DNA of 64,000 nucleotides, from the NCBI RefSeq assembly GCF_011386835.1, contig NC_088800.1, positions 15,214,572 to 15,278,571 of the forward strand. The letters are read 5' to 3'. Both the position numbers and the translations under genes were made by a program. How positions within the stretch are numbered: position 1 is the stretch's first letter; every line of letters starts with the position of its first letter. This stretch comes from Chrysemys picta bellii (Eukaryota; Chordata; Testudines; Emydidae). The notes below the pieces were generated by a model, which was given only the letters and a program-made list of their open reading frames with translations, was not told where the DNA came from and made no database searches. Of the stretch, positions 32,031 through 44,555 are shown piece after piece.

Positions 32031-35000
32031 TGTGCCCGGAGATAAACAGCAGGATAAACAGGTGCTTGGGAGTTTCATTCATTCTTGAGTCTAAGCAAAA
32101 CAAGGAAAACGCCCTGCATTTCTGTCTTAGAGGAGAGCATTGGTGGGAAGGATGAGCCGGTCACAAACGGGCTACGCTTTTGCCCCAATCTCATATGCTG
32201 AGGGGCTGCAGCCATGGGGTGCAATACAGTGATCAATCAGTTAACAGGGATTATCTGTTTTCTCCTTTCTGTGTGTAACCATGGCATTATGCCCATGTAC
32301 AGTTCTCGGTGAGTAATGGCTGTGCCTTATTCTCTCCTGCATACAGCCTGTGTGACGTTCTGCAGCAAAGATAAGAAACTTCCCATTCGGCACAAGCAGC
32401 ACAAGAGAGAAAGGTGGAGAGTCGCTCCTCCCCGGTTAACCTCCCCTTCCCAGTCCCCTCTGGTATTCTCCCCTCTCCCCGAGACCATCAACTCAGCGTG
32501 GGGCCCTCAACAAACAAGAGCTGGAGGAGGAGGACAAAAAGAGAGGCAGAAAGAGGGAGAAGGGCAGCCCTGTGAAGACATACTCTGCCACACCGGGCCA
32601 TTTTTGCTGCAGTTTGTATGCTGCTAGGTGCCAGGAAGCCATTTTGATGGAATCAAGTGCTGTTTGTAAGATGGCCGCATTGGCACGAGGTAGGTTGCAG
32701 AGCTGCCTAAATCTTTACCATGCTACCTTCCTCACGCCCGTCTCCTTGTTATCTTGCTAATTTCCAATGAAGGCAGAACAATAACTGGAGCTGGCATGCC
32801 CCAGTTCTTTCTCTGCCACCTCCTTCCTCAGGCGGAAAATCTGCACGTACATCCTCCCTCCAGCCCCTCTGTGATATTAATTGAATTAACATACTTCCTA
32901 ATTTGCCCTGCGTTTTTTTGTGTGCCTGCTCCCATCCTCCTTGTTGTGCTCATCCAGCTGGTAGGAAAGGAACAAACGCTTTATTTCCATTTGCCCATTC
33001 GGCTGCATGCGAAAAATCCTTAATGACATATAAAAGGGGTGGGGTGGGTGGAACAACAACCCATCGGGGATTTGGCACACAGACCTCACAATATTCTGAG
33101 ATAAACCATCTCTGCTGCCGTTTTATTGGCAGATTAAAATATCCATTTTCCTTGTGTTCACTTATTTAGTTATTTATTTTTGTGCTGAGGGAGGGGGAGA
33201 GACCCACCAATATTCTGCCGTTTTGTGCTCCTCTTAACAGGCCGCACGTGATTTTTCACTGTCTAAGTTGTCTCCGACAGCCCAGCCAGCGCCTCGGTGA
33301 CAGAGAGAGCCCCTCCATTAGACTCACACGCAACAAGGACAAAAGCCTTTAAAACCAATTTATTGTTTATTTTTCCCCCAGTGATTTCAGAAGGCTTTCC
33401 CCTAAAAGGAACTTAAATACATATCATTAAATCGAAAGCGCTGAGCTCTGCACCCGGGAAGTAGGCCACGCTTTTTATTTCTAAAAATATTTGTCCATTT
33501 GCTAAAGAGTAATCAAGCCAGGAAGAGAACCGCCCTCCTCATCTTCTCTCTTTGTTTAAACCACATCATATTTGTATTTACGATTTTAGAAAACAATTTT
33601 TTTTCATTTGCTATCATACAAAGTACATATCCCCCCCTTTCCTACTTAATGGGGCCAAATATCCATGATGATCGCATTTCTGTGCTTTATGTTAAAAAAT
33701 GCGGCAGTATTTTGCCGTAATACACTGAAAATGCAGCAATAATGTTATTATGGGTTCTAGAGTTTGGGGCTTCCAAATATTGTGCTATTTTTTATGTGGA
33801 GGAAACTGAAAGCCATGACCTAAGTATGTAATACAGAATACAAATGCCATGCATTGTAAATACATTTCAGGGGCATATCACCCAACACAGAGAGACAGCA
33901 TTCCACAAAAGCTAGGAATCCAAACGATAACGATAAAACCAAATTGTTTGGTCAAGTCATTCAGATCTTCACCAGGTTTGCTAGAATTACACTATACAGA
34001 TGTGTAACGTATTGGTAGAAATGTTTCATTTAAAAATGCTGATGATAAACTGTAAAGGATCTGAAAATGGTACGAGAATGATTATTGGATACTGTGGGCT
34101 CCCACCATTTAGTTTCATACTTGTGTGGCTATTTACCTATCAGTCCATGTTTATGGGTATAGACTTAAGCTTCAGATAAATCTGTCCTTCTGTCTCACCC
34201 GTTTTCTTTTCTTCCCTGCCTCCCCATCTGCTTCTTGTGGTGTCTTGTTCTGAATCCCATATAACAGTATGTGATGGGGATAATGAGAATGCGCCTCTGG
34301 TCTGCATCATAAACATGCCAACACGAGCCATTGTGTCAGGAGCTGTCATTGACCAGATGGTGCTTAGTTGCCCAGCATTCCTGTTTGTGGGTTCCTCCTT
34401 TCTGAAAGCCAGCAAACACCTCAGTGTTAGGGTCCACCAAGATCTACCTCAGCTCTCTAAGAAAAACACAGTGAACTCAGATAACCTACTGTGCAAGGGA
34501 AACATTTTCGGAAGGCAGGACTTCATTGTGGCCATGTGAGATGCAGACATAAGTGTCTGGGCCTCTGGTTGCCCAGCGGAGGGTGCAGATCTGGTGGCAC
34601 ATGGAATTAGATGTGTTCCCTCAATTTATGTTTGTGGGTACAAAACTTTGGGCCTGAGTTTTGTAGGTATAAGTTGTGCCCTCACATGAAGCTGGGCCTC
34701 AACCCATCTGAACTTGCATTCCCCCACCATAGAGACTCCAGCTGAGTGCCGTTCAAAAGCCTGTGCTTTTAAAGATGATTCTGATGTTACCTTGGTTTTG
34801 CAGTTTGCGAGGAGGGTGGGAGTGGGGTTCGAAGCACCTCTCTATTTTCTATCCTCTCAGATTCTCCCATGTCCCTGTGAAGAAACCTGCCTACACACAC
34901 GTCAGTGACTTTGGTGGAGGCAGCTGTCAAGAGTGACTGATAAAGTATTGGGTTCTTCCTATGAACAATGCCAGGGAGATCCCAGACAGGAGAGAGACAG

Positions 35001-35036
35001 AGTCAAGTCCTGCTCTCATTACGGGAATTCAACTCC
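32030..35036. other. Repeat-poor AT-rich stretch, no gene recognised
   Basis: No transposon is recognised in 3 kb, unusual for this half of the window. A 343-base interval (32347-32689) is bounded by an acceptor (CTCTCCTGCATACAG) and a donor (GAG, GTAGGT). It contains an open frame (32316-32627 in part) with no domain and could be a host-RNA exon, but support is weak. The 33.1-34.0 kb part is rich in homeodomain- and SOX-like motifs (ACAAGGACAAAAG, CCAATTTATTGTTTA) and is a candidate enhancer. Confidence 0.3.
32668..32678 (+). promoter_or_regulatory. YY1-type motif
   Basis: AAGATGGCCGC is a perfect extended YY1/REX1 match, with a second, reverse-type GCCATTTTG at 32638-32646. The motif lies about 10 bases before a donor-like GTAGGT. 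YY1 sites often sit just downstream of transcription starts, so an alternative promoter is conceivable. Confidence 0.4.
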
Positions 35037-35044
35037 CATTAAAG

Positions 35045-35350
35045 CAGTGTTTCTCAAACTGGGGCCGCCGCTTGTGTAGGGAAAGCCCCTGGCGGGCCGG
35101 GCCAGTTTCTTTACCTGCCACGTCTGCAGGTCCGGCCGATCGCGACTCCCACTGGCCACGGTTCGCTGCTCCAGGCCAATGGGAGCTGCTGGAAGCGGCA
35201 CAGGCCAAGGGACGTATTGGCCTGCAGCAGCGAACCGCGGCCAGTGGGAGCCGCGATCGGCCAGACCTCCGGACGGGGCAGGTAAAGAAATGGCCCAGCC
35301 CGCCAGGGGCTTTCCCTACACAAGCGGCGGCCCTAGTTTGAGAAACACTA
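35045..35350. mobile_element. Palindromic hAT-type MITE, copy 1
   Basis: The 306-bp element begins CAGTGTTTCTCAAACTGG and ends CTAGTTTGAGAAACACTA, a hAT-type terminal inverted repeat. It is flanked by 8-bp target duplications CATTAAAG (35037-35044) and CATTAAAT (35351-35358), 7 of 8 identical. Most of the element is self-complementary (for example GGCCGATCGCG against CGCGATCGGCC), with a GC-rich CpG-laden body that creates a local CpG cluster. Open frames on both strands are by-products of the palindrome. It has no transposase, so it was mobilised in trans. Confidence 0.9.
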
Positions 35351-35359
35351 CATTAAATT

Positions 35360-38300
35360 CAATGGGAGTTGCAGTGGGTATCAGTGAGGGGAGAATTCAT
35401 GCCTGAGAGCTCAAAACAGTCCAGCAATAATAATAATAATTAATAATTATTAATAAATCTAGCTACAGAAATACCGATTCAAAATATAAACAACTGCTGT
35501 TCCTGACTCCAGACAGATGGAGAGAACCTGGCATAATTACACTTACGGAAGGCATTGAAGGACTGCCATGAATGGAACCAATTAAAGAGCGAGTAATGCT
35601 CTTGTGAGAGATGAGGCTCTGTGTATGATGAATAATAATCACCCCCTTCATTCCTCCCTATACATCCACAGTCTGTGTCATGGTGGTTCCCGGATACTCG
35701 AATCATATGGGCGAGCATGTGTGCCTGCGTTCTGGGTTACCAAGGCTTTGGCTGTCTCTCTAGCAGTGTGAAAATGAACTAAATAGGAAACATATAGACT
35801 CCCAGGGGCAGGAGCCTAGCTGGCTTGCTGCCAGGCCCAGCTTCACAGTCTTCATTGTCTAATATTTCTAATGCATGGCCAGCAATCCATTATTTAGGAT
35901 TTAGGTTAGAGTTTTAAAGGAGTGTGTTTTTCTTGGAATCATTTGGCATGGATTTGGGGAATAGCTCTTTTGTGTGCATGTGAACATGCATGTGTGTCGT
36001 TTTTTGTGATAAGTGTTGGGTGTGCACCTGAGCAGGTTCATGTGTGAGGGCTGTGCATGTGAGAACATATGTATGACAGGTGTCAGCGCATCTCCACCTG
36101 AGTTTGCGTAGGCATTGGTGTTTGCTTTACTCTGTGTCTAATATTTCCTGCTTGCTGTCATTGATGGGGATTGTGGAATGGAAGGAACCTTCCCTTGGGC
36201 TCTGTTAAGGATGGTGCCTTTTTAAAGAGCCAGGGAGTTTGTACAGCAAAACTGCACCAATGAGATGGGTGTCCAAAGTCCCATTTCTAGTGGGCAGATG
36301 TCCAGGTCATGACGAACACCATCACAACTGGCTGGGCCTCACTTATGGGCAATCATTTTCAGGATTGAATGAACCCTAGAGACAGAACTCCCCTCATGCC
36401 TTTGGGCTGAGGCACATTGATTTGTGTGTTTCCGGGGAGCAGCTTGCACTGCTTGCTAGTTCTGGGTTAAATTAAGGACTTTCCTCTCCACAGCTGTCTG
36501 TCAAAACCCATCTCTGGACCTAACCTCACCTGCTAGGGAGATTTGCCTGCCAGGGACTTTCCTTCAGGAGGGAGGGGAATGGAAGTGGGACTTGGAGAGT
36601 CAGGACTAAGCCTATGCTCATCATTTTTCTCTAGCCCCTGTCAGTTCTCCACTCAGGGCCAAGTCAAAGTGCTTCCCAATGTTAACTACCTAGTATAGTT
36701 GTTCCTGCCACCCCTGTTTAATGTAAAACCTCCGTTTGGCATATCTTACACAGCAGGGGCATATCCGTTACCTCTTTTAGAGGCTGTGTTGCTAATTATA
36801 GGCAGCTCACATTAGGTGAATGAGTGAGGAATACCTGGCCTAATCAGGAGAGAGACAGATGTGCTCTGATGAAATCTCACCACTCATAGGCTGTTCCACA
36901 GCAGGGTGGTTGTTTGTAAATTCTGGAAACACTTTTGTTTTCCTGTTCACACCTGCATGTGCAGATCACCTTCCACTCTGTGTATCTACATCTCTAGCCA
37001 GGACATATACAAACAGGCATCCCTCCAGCCAGCACTGATGTGCAGACACCTTTAGGATGGACCGCAGCAGCTCCCAAACACTCGGCAATGCTCAGTGCAG
37101 GTAACTCTTGCTTTTTTATCACGAGTCTTGTCATTTTAGGTGTATTTCTTAAAGCCCCAGCCCCTGGAAGCAAGCAATTGCATCCTTTTTTTTAAGGCGC
37201 TAGCCATCATGGTTGCAGAGAAAAGCTTGCAAACATGAAGTGAGTGTACAATAAAGCCTCAGACACTAGGAAGAAAATTAAAAAAACCCAAACAAAACAC
37301 AAATATAGAATTTAAAAACATCTCATAATTTTTTGTGGCCTGACTCATGATTTTTGAAAGCTTGAGGTTGGCCATACTGAACGCTGTGCAACTGTTTGGA
37401 ACAGGGAGTAAAGGAGAATCCTGCATCCAATCAAACCACACCTGGAGTTTAGGGAGGTAGAATAGAATTTATCCAACTCAGAATGTGGCCATGACAAAGA
37501 CGTTAACAAGCCAGCCATTCATGCAGCCTCTTGGTCCTGAGAAGTAACTGCACTGGGTTGTCTTTCAGTTATACGATGGATGTGCAGAACAGGTCTAAGT
37601 TAAGTGAGTGCCCAAATATACCTGGGGCAGGAGGAGGTGGGGGCGCATGTCTCCTCTCCCTGTCACTCAAACATGCTTATGATTCCCATGAGTATCTCAT
37701 GCAGCTGCCTACAGAGATGAAGTGGAGGGTTGTGAATATCTGCCGTGATACAATCGCAACGGCAGTTACTAGGTAACTTGGCCTGTGATGGGTGGGAGGC
37801 CTCCCCAAATTACAGTGTATGCATGTGTGTGTGTCTAGCTTGTTGGATTCAGGGGAATTTGGGCAGAGGCTGGGATTTTATTAGCTGCATGATCTGGTGC
37901 AAAAGAAATCACCAGCACCAGGAACTCTGTGGCAAATACCCCTTGGAGCTGCCTTTGTAGTTTTTTGGGGGGATGAGGGGACATAAGAGTTAGAAGCCAG
38001 GGTTCCCTTCCCTTTCTCTAGCAGAGAGTGTCGGGAAGGAGACTATGGCAGCAAACTGACGCCACAATGCTGCATCTTATGTTTTACTAGCTCCTGAACC
38101 AGCGACTCCCAGCCCTTCCCTTCCCAGCACAGTGGGGGAGAAGCCCAGGGTTGTGTTCTTGGGAAGGCCAGTACCATAGACAGTTCTCTGGGTAATAGGA
38201 GCTTGGGGCACGTGGCATGGGCTGGCCCCTAAGAGAAGGAATTGCTGTATTTACTCACAAGAAGTGCTGCTTATTACACCCCCACCCTGCCCCTGTGCGC

Positions 38301-40395
38301 GCACACACTCTCTAAATTATCAACACAAAAGCCACCCCCCTCTCCACAACCCTTTGCTTGCAAGTTTCAGCTTCTCTGGGGGTATTCCTATGAAACTTGC
38401 AGGCAAAGGGTTGTGAAGGGGGAGGTGGCTTTTGTGTTCATTTTCTTTTTTAGCAGAGTGGTTCTTGCTGCTGGTCGCTGGGACTCCCCTTTGTAAGAGA
38501 AGAAGCAGGGAGAGTGTGCGGGTGCATGTGTGAATGCGCGGAGGCATGAGTGCACACGTGTCTCTGAGCACTTCCACATGTGCACTCATGTTTCACACCG
38601 GCCGGCTTTTGAATCAGCTTTTGCCACCACTCTTCGCGGTCTCCTGAGCCTGGGCATAGAGGCCCTGCAAGGTCATGGCACCTGAGCATGGAGCCACGGT
38701 TCCTAGTGCCAGGACCCGGAAGACAGACCTCTGCTTTCTTGTTTTACGTGGGCCCTGCTTTGGCTGTGACGTGTTATGCTCAGAGGAGTGGGTGAGGATA
38801 GCCTGTGCAGAGCCAGCAGTAGGCTCGGTGTGAGAGACAGGAGCGGAGACACGATTGCTGAACAAAGACAGTGTTACCCTCCAGGGACTGGTGAGGAATT
38901 CTCCTCGGTTAATACAACTGTGTGTCAAGCTGGCACGTTAATTGGGCTCTTGCACCCCCCAAATCCCCAAAACACTGCCTGAGGGTTCTTTTAGCTGTTC
39001 CCTGGTTGCATCTCCGTGATCCATTGTGTAAGTCTTACCATTGCCCCTATTGTCCACTGCTTTTACTGTGTTTTTAAATCAAGGTGTAGAGAAGTGAATT
39101 TGCAGCTCATGAAAATGAAGGGCTAATAGCACACACTAGAGTCGGGCCTTGTGCAAACTTCATCCCTCCCCCATCTCTGCCACTGCATCCCAATCCTGAC
39201 TGGCTGCACCCCTGATTGGCAGCACCCCTGGCGGTTCCAGTCCGGGGCTGCTCTATCCCACACAGCTCTGCCAATGAACCTCTGTCTTCACTCCTAGCAG
39301 CCCCAGCTAGTCCAGTCCTGTACCTTCCCCAAGCCGTGCTTGCACATCATGTGACATGGACAGCTATCGACTAGGTACTAGGCTGAGACCCGTCAACCTC
39401 ATCTCACTTGTGATCAAATTAATTGGGTGCCCATGCATAGAAAGCTAAATATATTGGGAGCAGACTGATATTTCATGTGGTTGGGGTGGGAATATCTTCC
39501 AAAAACGCCCTTTTCCAGTCTGTTTGCAAAGAAGAGAAAAGGGGAATAAGTCTCCCTGTACCTCAGCACCCTTCCCTGTGTATCTGTAGGTTACATCTGG
39601 CTTTCAGACCAGGTGGATTGCCTGAGCCTCCTTCCATTCTCAAATGTTACAATACAGCTTCATTTAGCTGCCTGTACTTGGAAAACTATAGGAAATGGCT
39701 GGTCAGTGTTCACTATTCTGCAACATATAATGTGCCTGGGGAATAAAGTGACTGTCTGTGTAGGTACCTATATAACCCCCATCACATGGCATCTGAGCAC
39801 CCTCAAGGATTTAAAAATAGAATGAACCAGCTCTTTCCCTCCTCGCCTATGGGAGAAATGACTTGATTGACACAAAAGGTTTTTTGCCTTTGTGTTACTT
39901 TATGGGTGTGTGAACAGGGCTGGTCTTGTGGGAACCTGGACTAGAGCAGGTGAAGGGATTTTATCCCCCCCCCCCACGTATGGGATGCGTGGCTGGAGGA
40001 AAGGGATGTGACTAGATCATCTCTGTGCTCTGGCTATCCCTGGCTGCCAGAACAGCCTTGGCCATACGCAACCAAGTGTAAGTTTGAGGAGCTGGTTTTT
40101 CTAGTCATCAAAACCAGAAGGGCCATTTATTTTGTCTGTATTTCTTGATCTACCCACACCAGAGCCAGCTTCAGCATTTTTTAGATCAGCATGTGAAACA
40201 ATTCCCCCCACCCATCCTCTTCCAATTGTAAAGGACACTTGCCCACTGTGACTGCACCCCTACAGACAGGGCTGGCTAGAGGAGATGGGGAAGAGTTGGG
40301 CTCCATCATTCTCTGGCACAGAGCCCAAATTTAAGCCTGACCTCCCTGCTTATTCATTCTTGTATCTTACTGCATCCGCACCCACGCCCCTCCAC
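35360..40395. other. Gene desert segment, no gene recognised
   Basis: No gene is recognised. A TAA/ATT-rich run (35426-35457) follows copy 1 of the MITE. GT-rich patches occur at 35970-36060 and 37810-37830. A remarkable hairpin lies at 38322-38438. The remainder is unremarkable. Confidence 0.4.
38322..38438. repeat. Hairpin with 47-bp stem and 23-base loop
   Basis: The arm starting AACACAAAAGCCACC (38322-38368) is complementary to the arm ending GGTGGCTTTTGTGTT (38392-38438). I count 4 mismatches in 47 pairs, and two of them become G-U pairs in + strand RNA. The loop is AGCTTCTCTGGGGGTATTCCTAT minus its edges. The size matches a long microRNA precursor or a foldback MITE. There is no clear target duplication, and no known microRNA seed was recognised. 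It also generates overlapping open frames on both strands that I ignore. Confidence 0.85.
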
Positions 40396-40439
40396 ACCTC
40401 AGTGCTGCCAGTCTGGACCCCTTGTTTGTCCTCTTCTCA

Positions 40440-40762
40440 CACAGCTGTCTGTGCTTTCTTTCACATCCCCTTTCACATGTGGAGCACCTTCCACAAGCCG
40501 ATCTACAGTCTCTGCCATCCCCTTCTTCAAACTCGTCCTCAAGACCAATTTCTGTCTTGTTACCTGCAAGAAATTAACCAAGTTGGAGAGAGCTGATAGT
40601 TATAGGGAAAAACAGAAACAAAAAATGTTGACTGTATGTTTCCTCCCTCTCCCCAACCCCGTTTAATGCTTGTTGTTAGACTGTGGCCTCTTCAGGGAAG
40701 GGACAGTGTTTTATTTTATGCGTGGGCAGTGCCTAGCATATTGCAGGTGCTACTATAATATT
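40440..40762 (+). mobile_element. L2 LINE 3' end remnant
   Basis: Translated in the + direction, the first part gives FFKLVLKTNFCLV-like residues, as in the L2/CR1-clade ORF2 C terminus. The 3' tail reads TTAGACTGTGGCCTCTTCAG, GGACAGTGTTTTATTTTATG and CAGTGCCTAGCATATTGCAG, the L2 tail in order. It is decayed, with frame breaks. Confidence 0.75.
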
Positions 40763-41037
40763 TCTCCAGCATCATTTATAACTGATGCACATTGCGTGTA
40801 ATGAGCTCTTGTGGTCTTGCCCACCCCCCCCCACTTCCCTAGCTCCTCCAAGAGCCTCCCAGTCCAGCTGCTTGTTTTGGGGTCTGTGGGTAGCTGTCAA
40901 CATTTAGAGAAAATGTGCCAGGGATAGTTGTCCACTTAAGCTGGGAGATGCTAGGGTCCCCAGCCACTGGAGGGCTTTATGGACATTCAGGTGAATTTTG
41001 GGACCTATACCTGTGACACAAATCAATTCCCTAATTG

Positions 41038-41285
41038 TCACAATGACACTGAGAGGTAGGGAAGCGTTGGTATCCCCAGTTTATAGAAGTGGAAACTGGC
41101 ACAGAGGCTCAAATTTAAAAACATGGGTATACACCGTTAATTACCTGAATCTGCACCTCAAGACTTAGATCTCTAACTTTGGGCACTCAAGTTTGTAAAC
41201 TTTTGTCTATGTGACGTAGCAAAGGGAGTCAGGGTTGAAATTGGGATTAGTCTCTTGCTCTGTCCACTAGACCATGCTGCCTCTC
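41038..41285 (-). mobile_element. MIR SINE interrupted by another repeat
   Basis: The left part reads GAGAGGTAGGGAAGCGTTGG, TATCCCCAGTTTATAG and GGAAACTGGCACAGAGG. The right part reads TTGGGATTAGTCTCTTGCTC and TCCACTAGACCATGCTGCC, both complementary to MIR. Between them (about 41108-41210) lies a foreign segment with AACATGGGTATACACCG, AATTACCTGAATCTGCACCT and TTTGGGCACTCAAGTTTG, a known type of diverged palindromic repeat. The MIR is thus the older element. Confidence 0.7.
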
Positions 41286-41689
41286 ATTGAGACCATGCTA
41301 TCGAGCCACCCATCCTTGCGGTCAAAGGTCACATTAGCTGCTTAGCAGAGATGCAGGCCGGGCCACAGGCAGTCGACAGGGAGGCCCCCTGGGTGGCATT
41401 GCCCCCTCAACTGTGAACTTGCTGTTTGGGAAGATCCCAGATCAATGGGCCTATATCTAGCAAGAGCTCTCAAAGGTCAGTCTTAAGTGATTGTAACGGG
41501 GCTGTGAATACCTTGTGTTTTTAAGAAAAATCAGGGACAAGCTTTTGGACTCCAGGACTGGCTTGCATTTTCAAGGCCATCTTTGCAAGGAAAAGGGCTG
41601 GAAGTTTTCTTTCTTAAAAAATGAAAGCTGAAATTCTCCTTTAAATTTCTTGGTTCTCCAGATGGACCCGTGGTCAGGGCTCTGGTGTG

Positions 41690-42815
41690 CCCTCAAAGCC
41701 AGCTCTGTGTGTGAATGACTTGTTGAGCTAGAGCTAAGATGAAGAAAGGAGTTTTGCTTTCCGTTCTGAACGTGGGGAGGTTTGTGCTCATTCCTCTTTC
41801 TTGTGGGAGTGAGTTCCAAAGTCTAGTTCCATCCCCTGAACTTACAAGCCTCCCCCTATTGGTCCACATTACTCCAGTGGAATGGAGTTGTTGTAGGAGG
41901 TCAGTCATGGAGGGCGAGGCGATTACTCCTAACAGGTGCCAGGTCCATGAGGGGCTTTGAGTATCAGGATATAGGCCTTGACTAAGGCTCTGTACTCAGT
42001 GGGGCACATGTGCAGGGAGTGGATGTGTGTCCTGTGTGACTGCATTCTGTAGCAGCTGGAGCTTTCAAGGTGTGAAGGGGTTCATTCCTGGCCACTTCCG
42101 TGACTGATAGGCTAGGTTGCAATTTTCCGGTCATCAGAGATGGAAGTGGGATTTTTGCCACCACAGCCCTTTGGGCTCCCAACAGCACTGAGGAATCTGG
42201 AGGAACCCCACAAGCCCCAGACAGATTTAATTTGATGGCGCGGGAGATGGTGTTATAGAGGAGGCAAATTCCTCAAAATGTGAATCTTTTCCTGCCAGCA
42301 TCACCCCGGTCTTGCCTGGGTTCAGTGTGAGCTAGTTGCTCTCCACCCAGTTGCTGATTTTGGCCAACTCCTGGAGAAGAATGGGAGATGGTGCTGTTTG
42401 TGTTCCATGCCAAGGAGTCGGGAGCGGTGCGGTGCCTGTATCCTGCTGGCATTTAAGCCTGTGTCATTTCAGTAGCTCTCCCAATGGCTTCACATAGATA
42501 TGGGAGAACGGAGCCTTGTGGGACTGGAGAGGTGAGGGATTTTGGAAGCAGAGGAGCTGTTGCCCATGACAACTCCCTGGGCTCAGTCTGAGAGAAAGGA
42601 GCTGAGCTGTTTCTAGGCATTATTGCTAACACCAGCAGCCTGTGGAGGTGGGACCTGATCAACTGCATTAAATGCCACAGACAGGCCCAGTGGCATAAGG
42701 ATGGACATATTCCCATTAGCTATGAACAGGAACAGGTCGTTCGCCAGAGCAACAAGTGCTGTCTCTGTCCTGAAGCTGGAGGGGGAGGGATCCAGGGTAC
42801 TGGCAGGTGGCACTA
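41690..42815 (-). pseudogene. Decayed LINE reverse transcriptase (L2/CR1-like)
   Basis: Read on the - strand, 42613-42813 encodes TALVALANDLFLF and then GLSVAFNAVD (42658-42687). This aligns with the RT motif A of L2/CR1-clade LINEs, normally DLSAAFDTVD. Both acidic positions are altered to G and N, so the catalytic aspartate is lost. About 840 bases further, 41804-41821 encodes LWNSLP followed by TFRTESKT, the usual C-terminal signature (LWNSLP...FKxxLKT). The frame changes between the two, so there are indels. The order and spacing fit one ancient element, inactive. Confidence 0.75.
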
Positions 42816-43714
42816 GAGCCTCTTTATTGCCATTTCTTCATCAGCTTTGCTTCGAAAAGGGGGTTTAGACACCGGGCAATAGTTCGCGAGGCCTCTCAGC
42901 ACAGGGAGAAGGGAAGGCCCCATGGATGAACATTCACGTTGCCACTCTAGGAATGAGGAGACACAGGCTGCACGACAGCCTGACTTACGCTTTCTGCATC
43001 TCGCCCGCACCCAGGATCTGGCCCGTAGCCTTTGCTATTTTCTTCTTTTGCTGTTGGTGACACATTTCTGTCAGGACTTGAAAGGAGAATCCACATGGGC
43101 TTCTAGTCATGTCAGATGTGATCAGCTGCCAAACCAAACCATGGCAGTGGGCAGTGAGGAAAGCAGCTGCTTTGATTACCAGAGAACACGAAAGACCTGC
43201 CAATGGTAATTCCCAGGTAAAAGTGGGGTTCTGTTTACGCTGCATGCCTAACGCAAAAGCCAGGTCCTGAAGGCCTGACAGCCAGGGCTGAGCCATGTTG
43301 CTGAAAACGTTGCTGCTGGAGTAACACTTATGTTGCCACAGGACTCTTTGTTACTTATTTTGGCCTTAGCTTGAATTGGTTTGCACTGGATTAATGGCAC
43401 CAGTCTGATGGCAAGTCTGGGGCAGTGAACAGCTGCTAGACTTTACTTTTCACACTCACTCCTAGAGAGTCCATAGCTCATGTCTGAGGATGGGAAAGCT
43501 CATCCCCTTCCAAGTTCTTAGACAGCAAATACCATAGCAGCCAGAGGGGGGGAATGGATTATTGATTTCTCCGTAATTCCATCTCCCGACCCACAGTCTG
43601 AGAACCGCTGAATTACACTAAAATCAGTGGGATCAGAACGGTTTAAAACTGTACTCAGAGTGGTGAATGAAGTGTACTAGCAAGTGTGTGTATAGACACA
43701 AACAGGCGCTAACA

Positions 43715-43783
43715 CACATTGTGTTAAGCACTGTTCCAACACAGAAAACCTTAGTCCTGCCCTGAAGAGTTTACAGTCTAAGG
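43715..43783 (-). mobile_element. L2-type LINE 3' tail
   Basis: TTGTGTTAAGCACTGTTCC followed by CTGCCCTGAAGAGTTTACAG and TCTAAGG is the complement of the L2-group 3' tail, like the 24598 copy. Confidence 0.65.
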
Positions 43784-44555
43784 ATTCTATGTATTAGCAT
43801 GTACAGATATACCCTTAGTGACTATTTTCCAAATAGTCTCAACACATCCTTTAAAATTTTGCCTGCGTTTGTGCAGCTAAACAACATTTGCACGCTCCAG
43901 TAAGGAAGCGAGACATCTATAACTGTCTAGAAATAAATGCAGGTCATGCCCAAACACAAAATCATATGCTCAATTATAGAGGCCATTGGAAATTTTAGTC
44001 TATAATGCACATTTATTTTACGTGATTTGAAGGGCTAGAATAATGCAGATGTTGAGATTCCTACAGGGCAAGGTCTAAGAAGGAGAGAAGTATATTTTAC
44101 TTTTTAAGGGGAACAGAAAAGCTTTGAGCTTGCCAGGCCTGAATTCAGGATTCTCCATTTGTTTCTTCCAGCAGCTGTGACCTCACTCTTGCCTAAAATG
44201 GTGCAAGTAAGCTGGTATTTTGTTACGCGCTGCCTCTGAAACCTAGAATCTGAACTTGGTTCTTTGCTGATCATTAAATGAGGCTTTCAAAAACTTTGCC
44301 TTAAAATCAGGGGCAGCTTTAAAATTGTCTAAATAGAATATTACTAAGGTGGGATCTTAAACAGTATTTTGAAAAGAGTAACTAATTCTTTTAAAAGTAT
44401 TTCAGGAGTGCATAAAACTCAGCTTTAGAACTGTGAATCTTTTGGTGTTTGGGGGAAATGGCACACCTGTTTCCTGTTTGCAATAGGCATGTTAAACAGT
44501 TACTGGCTCACAGAGAGATTGGCACTGACTTTCCTGGGTAACCAAGGGTCTGGGG

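Noticed and set aside
32316..32627. 103-codon open frame overlapping a possible exon
   Set aside because: No domain, and lysine/glutamine-rich low complexity toward the end. At most part of a noncoding exon.
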